NCBI RefSeq assembly: GCF_001428105.1
Contig: NZ_LMSJ01000011.1
Span: 89,677 to 153,676 of the forward strand
Direction: 5' to 3'
From: Paenibacillus sp. Soil766
GTDB lineage: Bacteria > Bacillota > Bacilli > Paenibacillales > NBRC-103111
DNA length: 64,000 nt
A program made the translations under genes and the position numbers. The first letter of the stretch is position 1. The number at the start of each line of letters is the position of its first letter. The notes below the pieces were generated by a model. It saw nothing but the letters and a program-made list of their open reading frames with translations. It had not been told where the DNA came from and did not search any database. Of this stretch, positions 43,768 to 52,963 are shown piece by piece.

Positions 43768-44595
43768 ATGATTATGTTAACTGGATTTGCGGACGAAATC
43801 TCACCTGATTTGGATACGCAGTTAGATATCCTGGCACAGGAAGGCATCTCTTATCTAGAGCTGCGCAGCGTGTGGAAAACAAATGTGCTGAAATTATCGG
43901 ACGATCAGGTGAAAGATGTGAAGATGAGATTGGATAGCAGGGGCATTAAAGTTTCGTCTATCGGCTCGCCAATTGGGAAAATAAAAATCATAGATGATTT
44001 TGAATCTCACTTGCTTGATTTTCAGCGAGCCATCTCTTTGGCGAAATTTTTCGAAACGCCGTATATCCGCATTTTTTCCTTTCTCATACCCGAAGGAGAA
44101 GGTCCTGATCGCTACAAAGAGGAAGTACTCCTTAGAATGAAGGAGCTTGTCCGGATTGCAGAGCAGGAGCAGGTCATTCTGCTGCATGAAAATGAAAAGC
44201 ATATCTACGGAGATACGGCGGAACGCTGCCAAGTCTTATTAGAAGCTTGCGGATCTTCTCATTTCCGCTGTGCATTTGACCCCGCAAATTATATTCAATG
44301 TCAAGTACGGCCTATGACAGAAGCATACCCGTTGGTAGAATCTTATATCTCTTATATTCATATCAAGGATGCGCTTTTGGAAACAGGAAAGGTTGTCCCG
44401 GCTGGGGAAGGGGATGGTCAACTTGCAGAACTGCTCTCTGTCTTGAAAGAGCGGAAGTATGAAGGTTTCCTTTCACTGGAGCCTCATCTCTCAGCAGCTG
44501 GGAAATTTGAAGGATATTCCGGAGGGGATTTGTTTAAGGTGGCTTCCGGAGCCATTAAAGAAATACTTCGACAGGAAGGTATAGACTGGAAATAA
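43768..44595 (+). CDS. Sugar isomerase/epimerase, xylose-isomerase-like TIM barrel
   Basis: 275 residues. TIM-barrel features of the IolE/IolI-like family: TGFADEISPDLDTQL at the start, ELRSVWKTN, LLHENEKHIYGDT (metal Glu), CAFDPANYIQC (metal Asp) and YIHIKDALLETGKVVPAGEGDG. It probably isomerises or epimerises a sugar or keto-sugar released after desulfation. GGGAGTG precedes the ATG. It is co-transcribed with the sulfatase, 28 bases upstream, and followed by a hairpin. Confidence 0.85.
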   Translation: MIMLTGFADEISPDLDTQLDILAQEGISYLELRSVWKTNVLKLSDDQVKDVKMRLDSRGIKVSSIGSPIGKIKIIDDFESHLLDFQRAISLAKFFETPYIRIFSFLIPEGEGPDRYKEEVLLRMKELVRIAEQEQVILLHENEKHIYGDTAERCQVLLEACGSSHFRCAFDPANYIQCQVRPMTEAYPLVESYISYIHIKDALLETGKVVPAGEGDGQLAELLSVLKERKYEGFLSLEPHLSAAGKFEGYSGGDLFKVASGAIKEILRQEGIDWK

Positions 44596-44631
44596 TAGCG
44601 AAGTTGAGTATGAATGGATAGGTTGGGTAAT

Positions 44632-44672
44632 AACCGGGACCCCCGATGGGGTGCCGGTTTGTTGTTCTTTTA
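44632..44672 (+). terminator. Terminator after the isomerase gene
   Basis: AACCGGGACCCC and GGGGTGCCGGTT form a 12-base stem with one mismatch around CGAT, followed by TGTTGTTCTTTT. Confidence 0.7.
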
Positions 44673-44739
44673 CAATCAAGACATAAGACTCTAAAGGCGA
44701 ACGTTACTGCGAGCATTGTGATACATCCGGACGGTCCTT

Positions 44740-45582
44740 CTATTGTAACGGGGATTCGTAAATCAACGGCCTTTTTTTCCGGTATTCGGTCGGAGTGAAG
44801 CCCGTTTTTTTCCTAAACACGTTGGAGAAATAATGGGGTTCTGCATATCCAATCCGGTAAGCAATTTCATGAATCGACAGATCAGTTTCCTCAAGTAGCA
44901 TTTTGGCCAAGTTTATTTTTTTAATCATTAGATAATCATAGACAGTTGTACCGATTTCTTTTTTAAACAAACGGTTAATTTGCTTGAACGACATGGCGAA
45001 ATGCTGGCTCATCTGGCTAGAATGGAACGAATCCAAGCTCTGATTTTCCAAATACTGCTTCATTTGCTGAATTTGAACGGGTAAAATCGACTTTCTTTTT
45101 GCTAAAACATTAGCTAAGTTGGCTAAGATCTCCGAGCAATTCATTAGCAGCATGAGATGCAGCAGTTCATTATCCGGCAGTTCTCCCTGCATCAATTCAA
45201 AGCTTTTGCGAAACAGTGGTTCCAGGTGCGGGATGTCAGGGACCAGAATCGTCGACTGCAACTCAAACGCTTTCAGAAAACGTAGGCTGTTGCCGCGCAA
45301 GTTGTACCACAAATAAGTCCAGTACTCTTGCTGCTTCGGATCCGCTTTAACCTCATGATTATTGCCTTTGGGGAGTATAAATACGTCCCCCTTCTTCGGA
45401 TGAAATGTAAGCGAATTCACTTGGATTATGCCTTGTCCCTCCAGAACAAAGCAGAGTACGGTAATTTCCGACCCTTGACGAACGTTTCGGTAATCGGAGT
45501 GGCAGTAATTTATGCCGAACATCGGGATGTGAATCGGCACCCTAAGATCGGTTGGATTGAAATAAAGCTCTCCATGCTTCAT
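44740..45582 (-). CDS. AraC-family transcriptional regulator with cupin sensor
   Basis: About 280 residues from the ATG at 45582, preceded (reverse strand) by GAAGGTGAG; a longer frame upstream to 45669 has no better site. An N-terminal cupin-like ligand domain (PKKGDVFILPKGNNHE near residue 60-75) is followed by the AraC double helix-turn-helix (SQMSQHFAMSFKQINRLFK, IHEIAYRIGYAEPHYFSNVF, TGFTPTEYRKK). It diverges from the importer-glycosidase operon starting at 45788 and is its likely regulator. Soluble, so it would sense an imported sugar. Confidence 0.9.
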   Translation of the reverse strand: MKHGELYFNPTDLRVPIHIPMFGINYCHSDYRNVRQGSEITVLCFVLEGQGIIQVNSLTFHPKKGDVFILPKGNNHEVKADPKQQEYWTYLWYNLRGNSLRFLKAFELQSTILVPDIPHLEPLFRKSFELMQGELPDNELLHLMLLMNCSEILANLANVLAKRKSILPVQIQQMKQYLENQSLDSFHSSQMSQHFAMSFKQINRLFKKEIGTTVYDYLMIKKINLAKMLLEETDLSIHEIAYRIGYAEPHYFSNVFRKKTGFTPTEYRKKRPLIYESPLQ

Positions 45583-45732
45583 AAGCTCACCTTCTTTATA
45601 AAGGTCTTTAATAGTACTATAACATATTGCCAGAATTGTATCGATTCTAATGTCCCTATTGCACACCAACTATTCCAATTTAGGCATTAACTTCGAATGC
45701 CGAAGGGATTATTATAGATGAAAAGCGTCTCG

Positions 45733-45747
45733 TAGAAAGCGTTTTCT
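45733..45747 (+). promoter_or_regulatory. Candidate CcpA cre site ahead of the glycan operon
   Basis: TAGAAAGCGTTTTCT matches the cre consensus WTGNAARCGNWWWCA at 13 of 15 positions. It lies after the likely -10 (TTATTATAG near 45710) and before the ribosome site, a position for repression by roadblock. It suggests catabolite repression of the whole operon. Confidence 0.5.
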
Positions 45748-45787
45748 TTTCTTGAGATGATACCCAAATATGAGGAGGAACATAAAG

Positions 45788-47389
45788 ATGCAAAGAAAAT
45801 GGGGGACTTCACTGGTTTCTACCTTGGTCGTATCCGGCATGCTGCTCTCAGCATGCAATGCGGACAAACCAGGCGCTGGGCAAGACGCGAGCACGCCTAA
45901 AGCGAAAGATGGTAATTCCGTGTCGGCGGACGGATTTCCGATCGTCAAGGAACCGATTAAGCTGAAGATGTTTACCCGAATCGCGCCTGTCAACGGCCCG
46001 TTCAAAGATATGCCGGTATTCCAGGATTTTGAGAAAAAGAGCAATATCAAGGTTGAATTTATCGAAGCGCCGACAGACGGTTTCCAAGAGAAGAAGAATC
46101 TGCTGTTCGCGTCCAATGAGCTACCCGATGCATTATATCGCTCAGGCATTGGACCATTGGAAGCGATCCGCTATGGAACGGGAGGCCAGTTGATCCCGCT
46201 AGAAGATCTGATTGACAAGTATGCGCCTAATATCAAAAAGCTGATGGCACAATATCCTGAGATCCGCTCAGCCATAACAACTCCGGAAGGCCACATTTAC
46301 GCTATACCAGGAATTGTTACATTGGCGGCGGCACGCACGGATAAAAAATGGATCAACCAGGCATGGCTGAAGAAGCTGAACCTGCAAATACCTGAGACAA
46401 CGGACGAACTGTACGAGGTGCTGAAAGCATTCCGGGACAAAGATCCGAACGGCAACGGTAAAGCGGATGAGATTCCCATGACCGCACGAGCAAGCGCAGG
46501 TGCGGGCCTAGGGTTGCCTCTCATTAACATGATGTCGGGATCGTTTGGTTTGGATCAACAGTTTGGCTATGCTATCAATCTGGATAAAGACAAAGTACAG
46601 ATATGGATGGGAAGCGACCGAAATAAAGAGATGCTGATGTATTTGAACAAGCTCTATAAGGAGAAACTCCTAGATTCCGAAGTATTCTCACATAAAGAAG
46701 GACAATATCTGGCCAAGCAAGGATCAGGCAATACGGGATTCTTTTTCGATCAGACCAACAATAACTTCATGACCTTAACGGATCAGTATACAGGGATTGC
46801 CCCTCCCAAAGGTCCGTTCGGAGACCAGATGCAAAGTCAAACTGCACCGGTACCGCGGGATTTCGGAGCCTTTGCCATTACCCCGGTCAACAAGCAGCCG
46901 GAAGCAACCATGCGCTGGATTGACTATTTCTACAGTGATGAAGGCTCTACCTTGCTTAGATTCGGCAGAGAAGGTGAGCATTTCGATATGAAGAACGGAA
47001 TCCCGTACTATAAGGAAGAATTCCTGAAGTCGGGCAATCAGTCCAAAATCACGCCATATGCCGGCGGAGGAGCCCCTCACTTGATTAGTGAAAAGGTAGC
47101 GTCTTTCATTAATCCACCGCAGGTTCAGGAAGCTCAAAAGAAGTTGGATCCGTACATGCCAAAAATTCGTTATGCAGCACCCATGTTCGACGAACCAACC
47201 GCGCAAAAAATCAACGTGCTGCGCAATGATATTGACAAATATTACGATGAGCAAAGCACTAAGTTCATTGCAGGCGCCATCAGCTTCGATAAGTGGGGAG
47301 AGTTTCAGGCCACTTTGAAGAAAATGAAAGTAGACGAGCTGCAACAGCTGTATCAAGACGCTTATGATAACCTCAAAAAGCAAAAATAA
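45788..47389 (+). CDS. Importer solute-binding lipoprotein
   Basis: 533 residues. Lipobox LLSAC with Cys23, then a large sugar-binding fold closely resembling the lipoprotein at 25604 (RIAPVNGPFKDMPVF, DPNGNGKADEIPM near 230, RWIDYFYSDEGSTL near 385, and DELQQLYQDAYDNL at the end). AGGAGGAA precedes the ATG at 45788. In this locus the lipoprotein comes before the permeases, unlike in the other importers of the window. Confidence 0.93.
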   Translation: MQRKWGTSLVSTLVVSGMLLSACNADKPGAGQDASTPKAKDGNSVSADGFPIVKEPIKLKMFTRIAPVNGPFKDMPVFQDFEKKSNIKVEFIEAPTDGFQEKKNLLFASNELPDALYRSGIGPLEAIRYGTGGQLIPLEDLIDKYAPNIKKLMAQYPEIRSAITTPEGHIYAIPGIVTLAAARTDKKWINQAWLKKLNLQIPETTDELYEVLKAFRDKDPNGNGKADEIPMTARASAGAGLGLPLINMMSGSFGLDQQFGYAINLDKDKVQIWMGSDRNKEMLMYLNKLYKEKLLDSEVFSHKEGQYLAKQGSGNTGFFFDQTNNNFMTLTDQYTGIAPPKGPFGDQMQSQTAPVPRDFGAFAITPVNKQPEATMRWIDYFYSDEGSTLLRFGREGEHFDMKNGIPYYKEEFLKSGNQSKITPYAGGGAPHLISEKVASFINPPQVQEAQKKLDPYMPKIRYAAPMFDEPTAQKINVLRNDIDKYYDEQSTKFIAGAISFDKWGEFQATLKKMKVDELQQLYQDAYDNLKKQK

Positions 47390-47417
47390 GAACCGCATGA
47401 CGGCTGGAGGGCTACAG

Positions 47418-48374
47418 ATGAAAAGTACGGCAAATACTGTGGGCGTTGCGTCTCGATCCAAATCGAGGCGCTCCAGCCTCTTAAAATCAATGGGTAGTCG
47501 ATACGATCTCTACCTGATGCTACTGATTCCTATGGCATGGTATCTGGTGTTCCATTATGGTCCCTTATATGGCTTGCAAATTGCGTTTAAAAACTTCAGC
47601 CCAGCCAAGGGGATCGGTGCCAGCGCATGGGTAGGCTTAGATCATTTTCAACGCTTTGTTGAATCTTACTATTTCTGGAGACTGCTGTGGAACACCATTT
47701 CGATTAACTTGTTCTCCTTATTGTTTGCTTTTCCTATTCCAGTACTTCTGGCTTTAATTGTTACTGAAATCCGAAATAAAGCATACAGCAAGATTGTGCA
47801 AAACATTACGTATATCCCTCATTTTATTTCTATCGTCGTCATGGTAGGCATGCTGATGGTGTTTTTATCTCCGCGAGGAGGTCCTGTGAATACGATCATT
47901 GAAGCATTTGGCGGAGAGCCGGTTCGATTCTTGGATTCAGCGGGCTGGTTTAAGTCCATCTTCATCGGTTCTAACATATGGCAAAATATGGGATGGCAAT
48001 CGATTATCTATATTGCAGCTCTTAGCGGCGTCAACCCGCAGCTGTATGAAGCGGCCAAAATGGATGGAGCAAGTCGATTACGGCGCATTTGGCACGTATC
48101 CATTCCAGGCATTCTTCCTGTCATCGTTATCTTACTCATTCTCGATGTAGGACATTTCATGAGTGTCGGTTTTGAGAAAATTTTGTTAATGCAAAATAAT
48201 TTGAATTTGGAATCTAGTGATGTCATATCTACCTTCGTCTACTCGGCAGGTATTCTTAAAGGAGAATACAGCTATACAGCTGCAATTGGCTTGTTTAACT
48301 CCTTTGTTAACCTTGTGCTGTTAATACTCGTAAATCGCTTTGCCCGTAAGAAGGCAGAGACAAGCTTATGGTAA
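47418..48374 (+). CDS. ABC sugar importer permease, LplB family
   Basis: 318 residues, six helices, a basic N-terminus (SRSKSRRSS) and the EAA loop EAAKMDGASRLRRIWHVSIP near residue 211. The ATG at 47418 follows TGGAGGGC; an upstream in-frame ATG overlaps the lipoprotein gene. Close relative of the permease at 23707. Confidence 0.92.
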   Translation: MKSTANTVGVASRSKSRRSSLLKSMGSRYDLYLMLLIPMAWYLVFHYGPLYGLQIAFKNFSPAKGIGASAWVGLDHFQRFVESYYFWRLLWNTISINLFSLLFAFPIPVLLALIVTEIRNKAYSKIVQNITYIPHFISIVVMVGMLMVFLSPRGGPVNTIIEAFGGEPVRFLDSAGWFKSIFIGSNIWQNMGWQSIIYIAALSGVNPQLYEAAKMDGASRLRRIWHVSIPGILPVIVILLILDVGHFMSVGFEKILLMQNNLNLESSDVISTFVYSAGILKGEYSYTAAIGLFNSFVNLVLLILVNRFARKKAETSLW

Positions 48375-48388
48375 GGAGGGGCTATGTG

Positions 48389-49282
48389 ATGAAGGAACTA
48401 ACGCCCAAGAAAAGAAAATCGGATGAAAAAATATTCGATGCCGTCGTCAACTCATTGGCTGCCATTATTTTGGTAGTGGTGCTGTACCCGTTACTATATA
48501 TCGTTAGTGCATCCTTCAGTGACCCAGCTTTGGTGCTGAATGGCGAAGTGCTTTTGCTGCCTAAACAGATTACTTTTGAAGCATACAAGAATGTATTTCA
48601 AAACGCTCAAATATGGAATGGATATGGAAATACCATTGTATATACGCTTGTTGGTACGGCGATCAATCTGATCATGACAACATTAGCGGCTTATCCGCTT
48701 TCAAGACCAGACATGCCTGGGCGGGGAGTCATCATGTTTTTTGTAACGCTTACGATGTTTTTCAGCGGGGGGCTCATTCCGTCTTATCTCCTCGTTAAAA
48801 ATTTAGGTATGGTGGATACGATGTGGGCGCTAGTGATCCCTGGCGCAATTGCCACCTATAATTTGATTGTCATGAGAACGTATTTTCAATCGAACATCCC
48901 TTGGGAAATCCAAGAAGCGGCACATATCGACGGATGTTCGAACTGGAAGCTGTTGACACATGTGATATTGCCGCTTTCCAAGCCGATCTTGGCAGTCATG
49001 GTCCTGTTTTACGCTGTCGGTCACTGGAATTCATACTTCAATGCCTTGATCTATATTCGCAGCAAGGATATGTACCCGTTACAGCTCGTGCTGCGTGAAG
49101 TTCTTATGGTCAGTCAGGCGGATTCATTCGACAGCAATGTAGGGTTGGAGTCTAAGGTGCTGCTGGCCGAGAGCATGAAATATGTGGTCATCATTATATC
49201 CAGCTTGCCGGTACTGGTGATGTATCCTTTCGTGCAAAAGCATTTTGTAAAGGGCGTTATGATCGGTTCTTTGAAAGGATAA
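48389..49282 (+). CDS. ABC sugar importer permease, LplC/YtcP family
   Basis: 297 residues from the ATG at 48389, nine bases after AAGGAGG. An in-frame ATG at 48368 overlaps the preceding gene. Six helices, EAAHIDGCSNWKLLTHVILP near 177, ending FVKGVMIGSLKG. Completes the importer of the glycan locus, again without an ATPase gene. Confidence 0.92.
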   Translation: MKELTPKKRKSDEKIFDAVVNSLAAIILVVVLYPLLYIVSASFSDPALVLNGEVLLLPKQITFEAYKNVFQNAQIWNGYGNTIVYTLVGTAINLIMTTLAAYPLSRPDMPGRGVIMFFVTLTMFFSGGLIPSYLLVKNLGMVDTMWALVIPGAIATYNLIVMRTYFQSNIPWEIQEAAHIDGCSNWKLLTHVILPLSKPILAVMVLFYAVGHWNSYFNALIYIRSKDMYPLQLVLREVLMVSQADSFDSNVGLESKVLLAESMKYVVIIISSLPVLVMYPFVQKHFVKGVMIGSLKG

Positions 49283-49325
49283 GTCTGGAAAAGGGACACA
49301 TCGATTAGAACTGGAGTTGCGTAAC

Positions 49326-50868
49326 ATGAAAAAAATAGTCCCCTGTTTTGCAAATAATATGATTCTTCTGTCGACGGCCCTAACTCTCATGCTGTCGGTT
49401 GCCGGCTGCCAGAGCGATTCGGTTGGGACAGGGGAATTAAAAGGAGGCTCGGCAGAAGTGAAGCCGGCTTATTTGATGACTTACTTTCGCTCCGGCCCAA
49501 ATCAAACGGACATGACGCGAAAGCTGCATTACGCGTTTAGCCGAGACGGGCTTCATTGGTATGAGCTGAACAATAACAAGGCGGTTTGGGCGACACCGGT
49601 CGGTGGAGAGATCATCCGGGATCCGTTTATGAACAAAGGCCCCGATGGGAACTATTATCTGGTTCACACCATGCATTCGGAACCATTCTCCCCTTATGCC
49701 AGAAGGCAGATCGGGTTTGCCCAAACAAGCGATTTGATCACATTTACCGATGCTAGGCCTCTTACCGTGATGGAGAATTACAGTCAGGTAGGAAATTCGT
49801 GGGCGCCCGAGTGGAACTGGGATGAAGCGAGCGGTCGGTACATGGTCCATTGGTCATCCACGCTGAATTCAGACAAGGCCAACGACAACCGAATTTTCAA
49901 GAGCTATACAAAGGATTGGAAAACATTTACTCCTGCTGAACCCCCGGTACTCGATCATCGATTCTAACGTAACTCAGCATAATGGAAAAAATTATTTATT
50001 TTTCAAGGATGAGCTCACTCGTCCCATGCGCAACAGGGTGGCCGTTTCCGACAGGATGGACGGAGGCTACGGCAGCATAAGCGAGCTGATCACACCGAAT
50101 ACGACCGAAGCGGCGCAAGTGCTCCAATTAACCGGGCAGCAAAAATGGTATCTGTATTATGACTACTGGGCAGAAGGAAAATACGCCGTGATGGAATCGA
50201 CCGATATGGTCAACTGGTCCAAGGAGCTGAAGCAAGACGATATTCGGTTTCCGTACCAACGCAGACATGCGTCTTTCTTCCCGGTTTCGGAGGAAGAGCT
50301 CTTCAAGCTGATCAACCATTTTTCCTTGCTGGCCCGTTACAGGATGGACGATAGCTGTGGAAAACTGTTAAAAGAAGGGGCGGCGAATGAAGATTTCCTT
50401 CAAGAATCGTATTCACTTCGAACGGTATCCTTCTGGATGAAGGCGGAACAGACAGATGGAACGCAAGTGTTGTACGACGAGGGAAGTGACACCACAGGGC
50501 TTGCTATCCAGTTTGCGAAAGGACGCCTGCAAGCTGCAACGGCGGATGGAGGGAAAAATGCCGTCGTCTCCGCAAAGATAAAGGATCCGGGCATATGGCA
50601 TCACGTAGCTGCGGTTTTCAGTGAGGGAAGTTTAAAGCTGTACGTGGATGGCAAATTGAATGACACGGTTAAAACTGGTTTTCAGAAAGTAGATGCGCAC
50701 CTGGGTGAAGGCGGATTCGGCCGCCGATTCGACAAGGACGCTTTCGGTGGCTCGGGCGAAGGAGCGGATTTCCGCGGTGTGCTGAGCGAGGCTGCCATAT
50801 ATAACACTCCTCTGCAGGACGCGGATGTGGCCTATCTTTACAAAGAGGAAGTTAAAAAAATGCGGTGA
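49326..50868 (+). pseudogene. GH43-like/LamG surface lipoprotein, interrupted by a frameshift
   Basis: First frame (49326-49967): signal peptide with lipobox SVAGC (Cys28), then a five-bladed-propeller-like domain with YLMTYFRSGPN, YAFSRDGLHWYELNNN, IIRDPFMNKGPDGNYYL and SWAPEWNWD, ending LDHRF at a TAA. The next frame resumes without loss as IIDSNVTQHNGKNYLFFKDE and continues to 50868 through a LamG/concanavalin-like domain (YRMDDSCG, SVSFWMKAEQTDG-like, VDGKLNDTVK). A one-base indel near 49950-49965 would restore one protein of about 510 residues. It is a paralogue of domains in the giant SLH protein downstream. Real decay or a sequencing error are both possible. Confidence 0.8.
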
Positions 50869-50901
50869 AGCGCATAACGGATGGAAGGAAGATGGAAGTT
50901 C

Positions 50902-52917
50902 ATGATGCAATCAAGAGCTAAGATACAGGTGGATATGAAGCAGGTCGGCAAAGACCCAATTCATCCTTATTTGTTCGGACATTTTGTGGAGGATATCCGT
51001 GATCACATGGATGCGATGTTGGCCTATCCTCTTAAAGATATGGATTTTGAAAGCATGGATGTGACGTCTAAAAGGCTTTCTGGAAGCTGGCGTCCTTATA
51101 CGAACGGGAAAAGCACTGTCTATGCGCTTGAACCTGCCGCAACGTTGCATTCCGGCCATAGTCAAATGATTCGAATTTATAGCGATGACGAAGCTTACGC
51201 GGGTGTAAGCCAGTCCATTTCAGTAAAGAAAGACCTAGAAGGATATCGACTGGCCCTCTATGCAAGAGCTTCTGTCGAAATCAAGTTCGTCGTTGCAGAA
51301 ATTGTAGATCGGATGAGCGGAGACATACTCGGTTCGGCGCGAATTGATCTGATGAGCCATAACTGGATGCATTATGAATCACGACTCACGGTAATATGTG
51401 ATTGTGAGCATGCGGAGTTCAGATTATACGTACCCTCGGATCACGAGCGTTGGCTTGATCATGTATCTACGGGGATGCTCTGGCTGGATCACATTTCGCT
51501 CCTTCCTTCTGACAGTAGAGGCAATGTCCGCAAGGAAGTCATGGATATGACCAAAGACTTGAACGCCGGCATGATGCGGCTCGCAGGGAATTACATTAGC
51601 GCGTACCACTGGCAGCAGGCTGTCGGGCCTGTTTATGAGCGGCCCTGTGTAATCAATGAAGCATGGGGAGGATGGACGAGCAAGTATTTTGGTACGGATG
51701 AGTTTATTGGGTTTTGCCGTGATCTGAACGTCGAGCCTCTTATTTGTGTGAATGACGGTTCGGGAACGCCGGAAGAAGCGGCCGAATGGGTTGAATATTG
51801 CAATGGCGGTACGGATACCCCGATGGGACGGTTGAGGGCCGCTCATGGGCACGTCGAGCCTTTTGGAGTGAAGTATTGGGAGATCGGGAACGAGGTTTGG
51901 GGACCATGGCAGGTCGGACATTGCAACGCTGAGCAATTCGCTGATCGATATGTACTGTTTGCCAAGGCCATGAAGGCTATCGATCCCGAAATCAAGCTGC
52001 TCGCCTGCGGGGATACGAAGATGGAGTGGAACGAGCCTCTTCTGGAAAAAGCGGCTGAGTTCATGGATTACTTGACCTTGCACTTATATCACGGTTATTC
52101 TCGATTTGGAATGAATCATCGTACACCGAGGGAAGAGCGGTATAAGGCGATCGTCTCTTATCCCGAATGGACAAGGGAATCTATACGTCAATTGAGGGAG
52201 AAGTTCGGATCATCCGATCGCTATTCCCACCTGAAACTGGCAATTACGGAATACAATACGATGTACTATCCCAATACCATCCGTAAGGATCTACCCAATG
52301 AGCATACCCTTGAAGCTGCGGTAGCGAATGCAGCAAATTTGAACGAATTTATCCGGCAATGCGACCTGGTAGAGATAGGCAGCTTCTCCGACCTTGTTAA
52401 CGGCTGGCTTGGCGGATGTATCCGGGTTGGGGATTATTATGCGGATCAATTTCGCGGCAAATCCTCGGGTTGGAGCGGCAAATCGTTAACCGTTTACGGC
52501 ACACCGACCTATTATGTTATGAACATGTACGCGAACCGGGACCTAGGCTACCTGGTACAAACTCATACCGAATGCGGCAGCTTTCAGGTGAACAGCCCAC
52601 TGTCTGAAGCGCCTCAGCTTGATCGCTTGCCGGATCTGGACGTCGTGGCTTGTACGAACGTACAAGGAGATAGGCTTACGGTCTTTATGGTGAATCGCAG
52701 CCTCGAAGATACGTTAACGGAAGTGCAACTGGGCGGATTTGCCGAGTCGGGCACAGCCTGTCTGTCGGAATTGACTGCAGACGATTATGAGACGATAAAT
52801 GATGTTAATCATCCGAATGACGTAATCCCCCAGGCACATCATTTGTCATTCATTCATGGTGTAGTTTCCTGTCAACTGAGGGCATCTTCTGTCTATATAC
52901 TGGAAATTACAAGATAA
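50902..52917 (+). CDS. GH51 alpha-L-arabinofuranosidase-type enzyme
   Basis: About 671 residues. A long N-terminal carbohydrate-binding-like region (residues 45-190) precedes the catalytic TIM barrel with GNEVWG (acid/base Glu331) and ITEYNT (nucleophile Glu450). A C-terminal beta-domain follows (VFMVNRSLED). No signal peptide, so it works on imported arabino-oligosaccharides. An earlier in-frame ATG at 50881 is possible, but GGAAGG lies between the two. Part of the importer operon, between the GH43-like lipoprotein and a GH2 gene. Confidence 0.9.
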   Translation: MMQSRAKIQVDMKQVGKDPIHPYLFGHFVEDIRDHMDAMLAYPLKDMDFESMDVTSKRLSGSWRPYTNGKSTVYALEPAATLHSGHSQMIRIYSDDEAYAGVSQSISVKKDLEGYRLALYARASVEIKFVVAEIVDRMSGDILGSARIDLMSHNWMHYESRLTVICDCEHAEFRLYVPSDHERWLDHVSTGMLWLDHISLLPSDSRGNVRKEVMDMTKDLNAGMMRLAGNYISAYHWQQAVGPVYERPCVINEAWGGWTSKYFGTDEFIGFCRDLNVEPLICVNDGSGTPEEAAEWVEYCNGGTDTPMGRLRAAHGHVEPFGVKYWEIGNEVWGPWQVGHCNAEQFADRYVLFAKAMKAIDPEIKLLACGDTKMEWNEPLLEKAAEFMDYLTLHLYHGYSRFGMNHRTPREERYKAIVSYPEWTRESIRQLREKFGSSDRYSHLKLAITEYNTMYYPNTIRKDLPNEHTLEAAVANAANLNEFIRQCDLVEIGSFSDLVNGWLGGCIRVGDYYADQFRGKSSGWSGKSLTVYGTPTYYVMNMYANRDLGYLVQTHTECGSFQVNSPLSEAPQLDRLPDLDVVACTNVQGDRLTVFMVNRSLEDTLTEVQLGGFAESGTACLSELTADDYETINDVNHPNDVIPQAHHLSFIHGVVSCQLRASSVYILEITR

Positions 52918-52963
52918 AATTCCATAAAATGAATTGTTTTAAACAGAGGAGCGGAGAAACCAA

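Noticed and set aside
46775..47461. 228-codon reverse frame opposite the solute-binding lipoprotein gene
   Set aside because: Antisense to a conserved lipoprotein gene and into the next permease, with no supporting start signals.
51424..52083. 219-codon reverse frame opposite the GH51 gene
   Set aside because: Antisense to the catalytic core of the arabinofuranosidase; amino acid composition is typical of a shadow frame.
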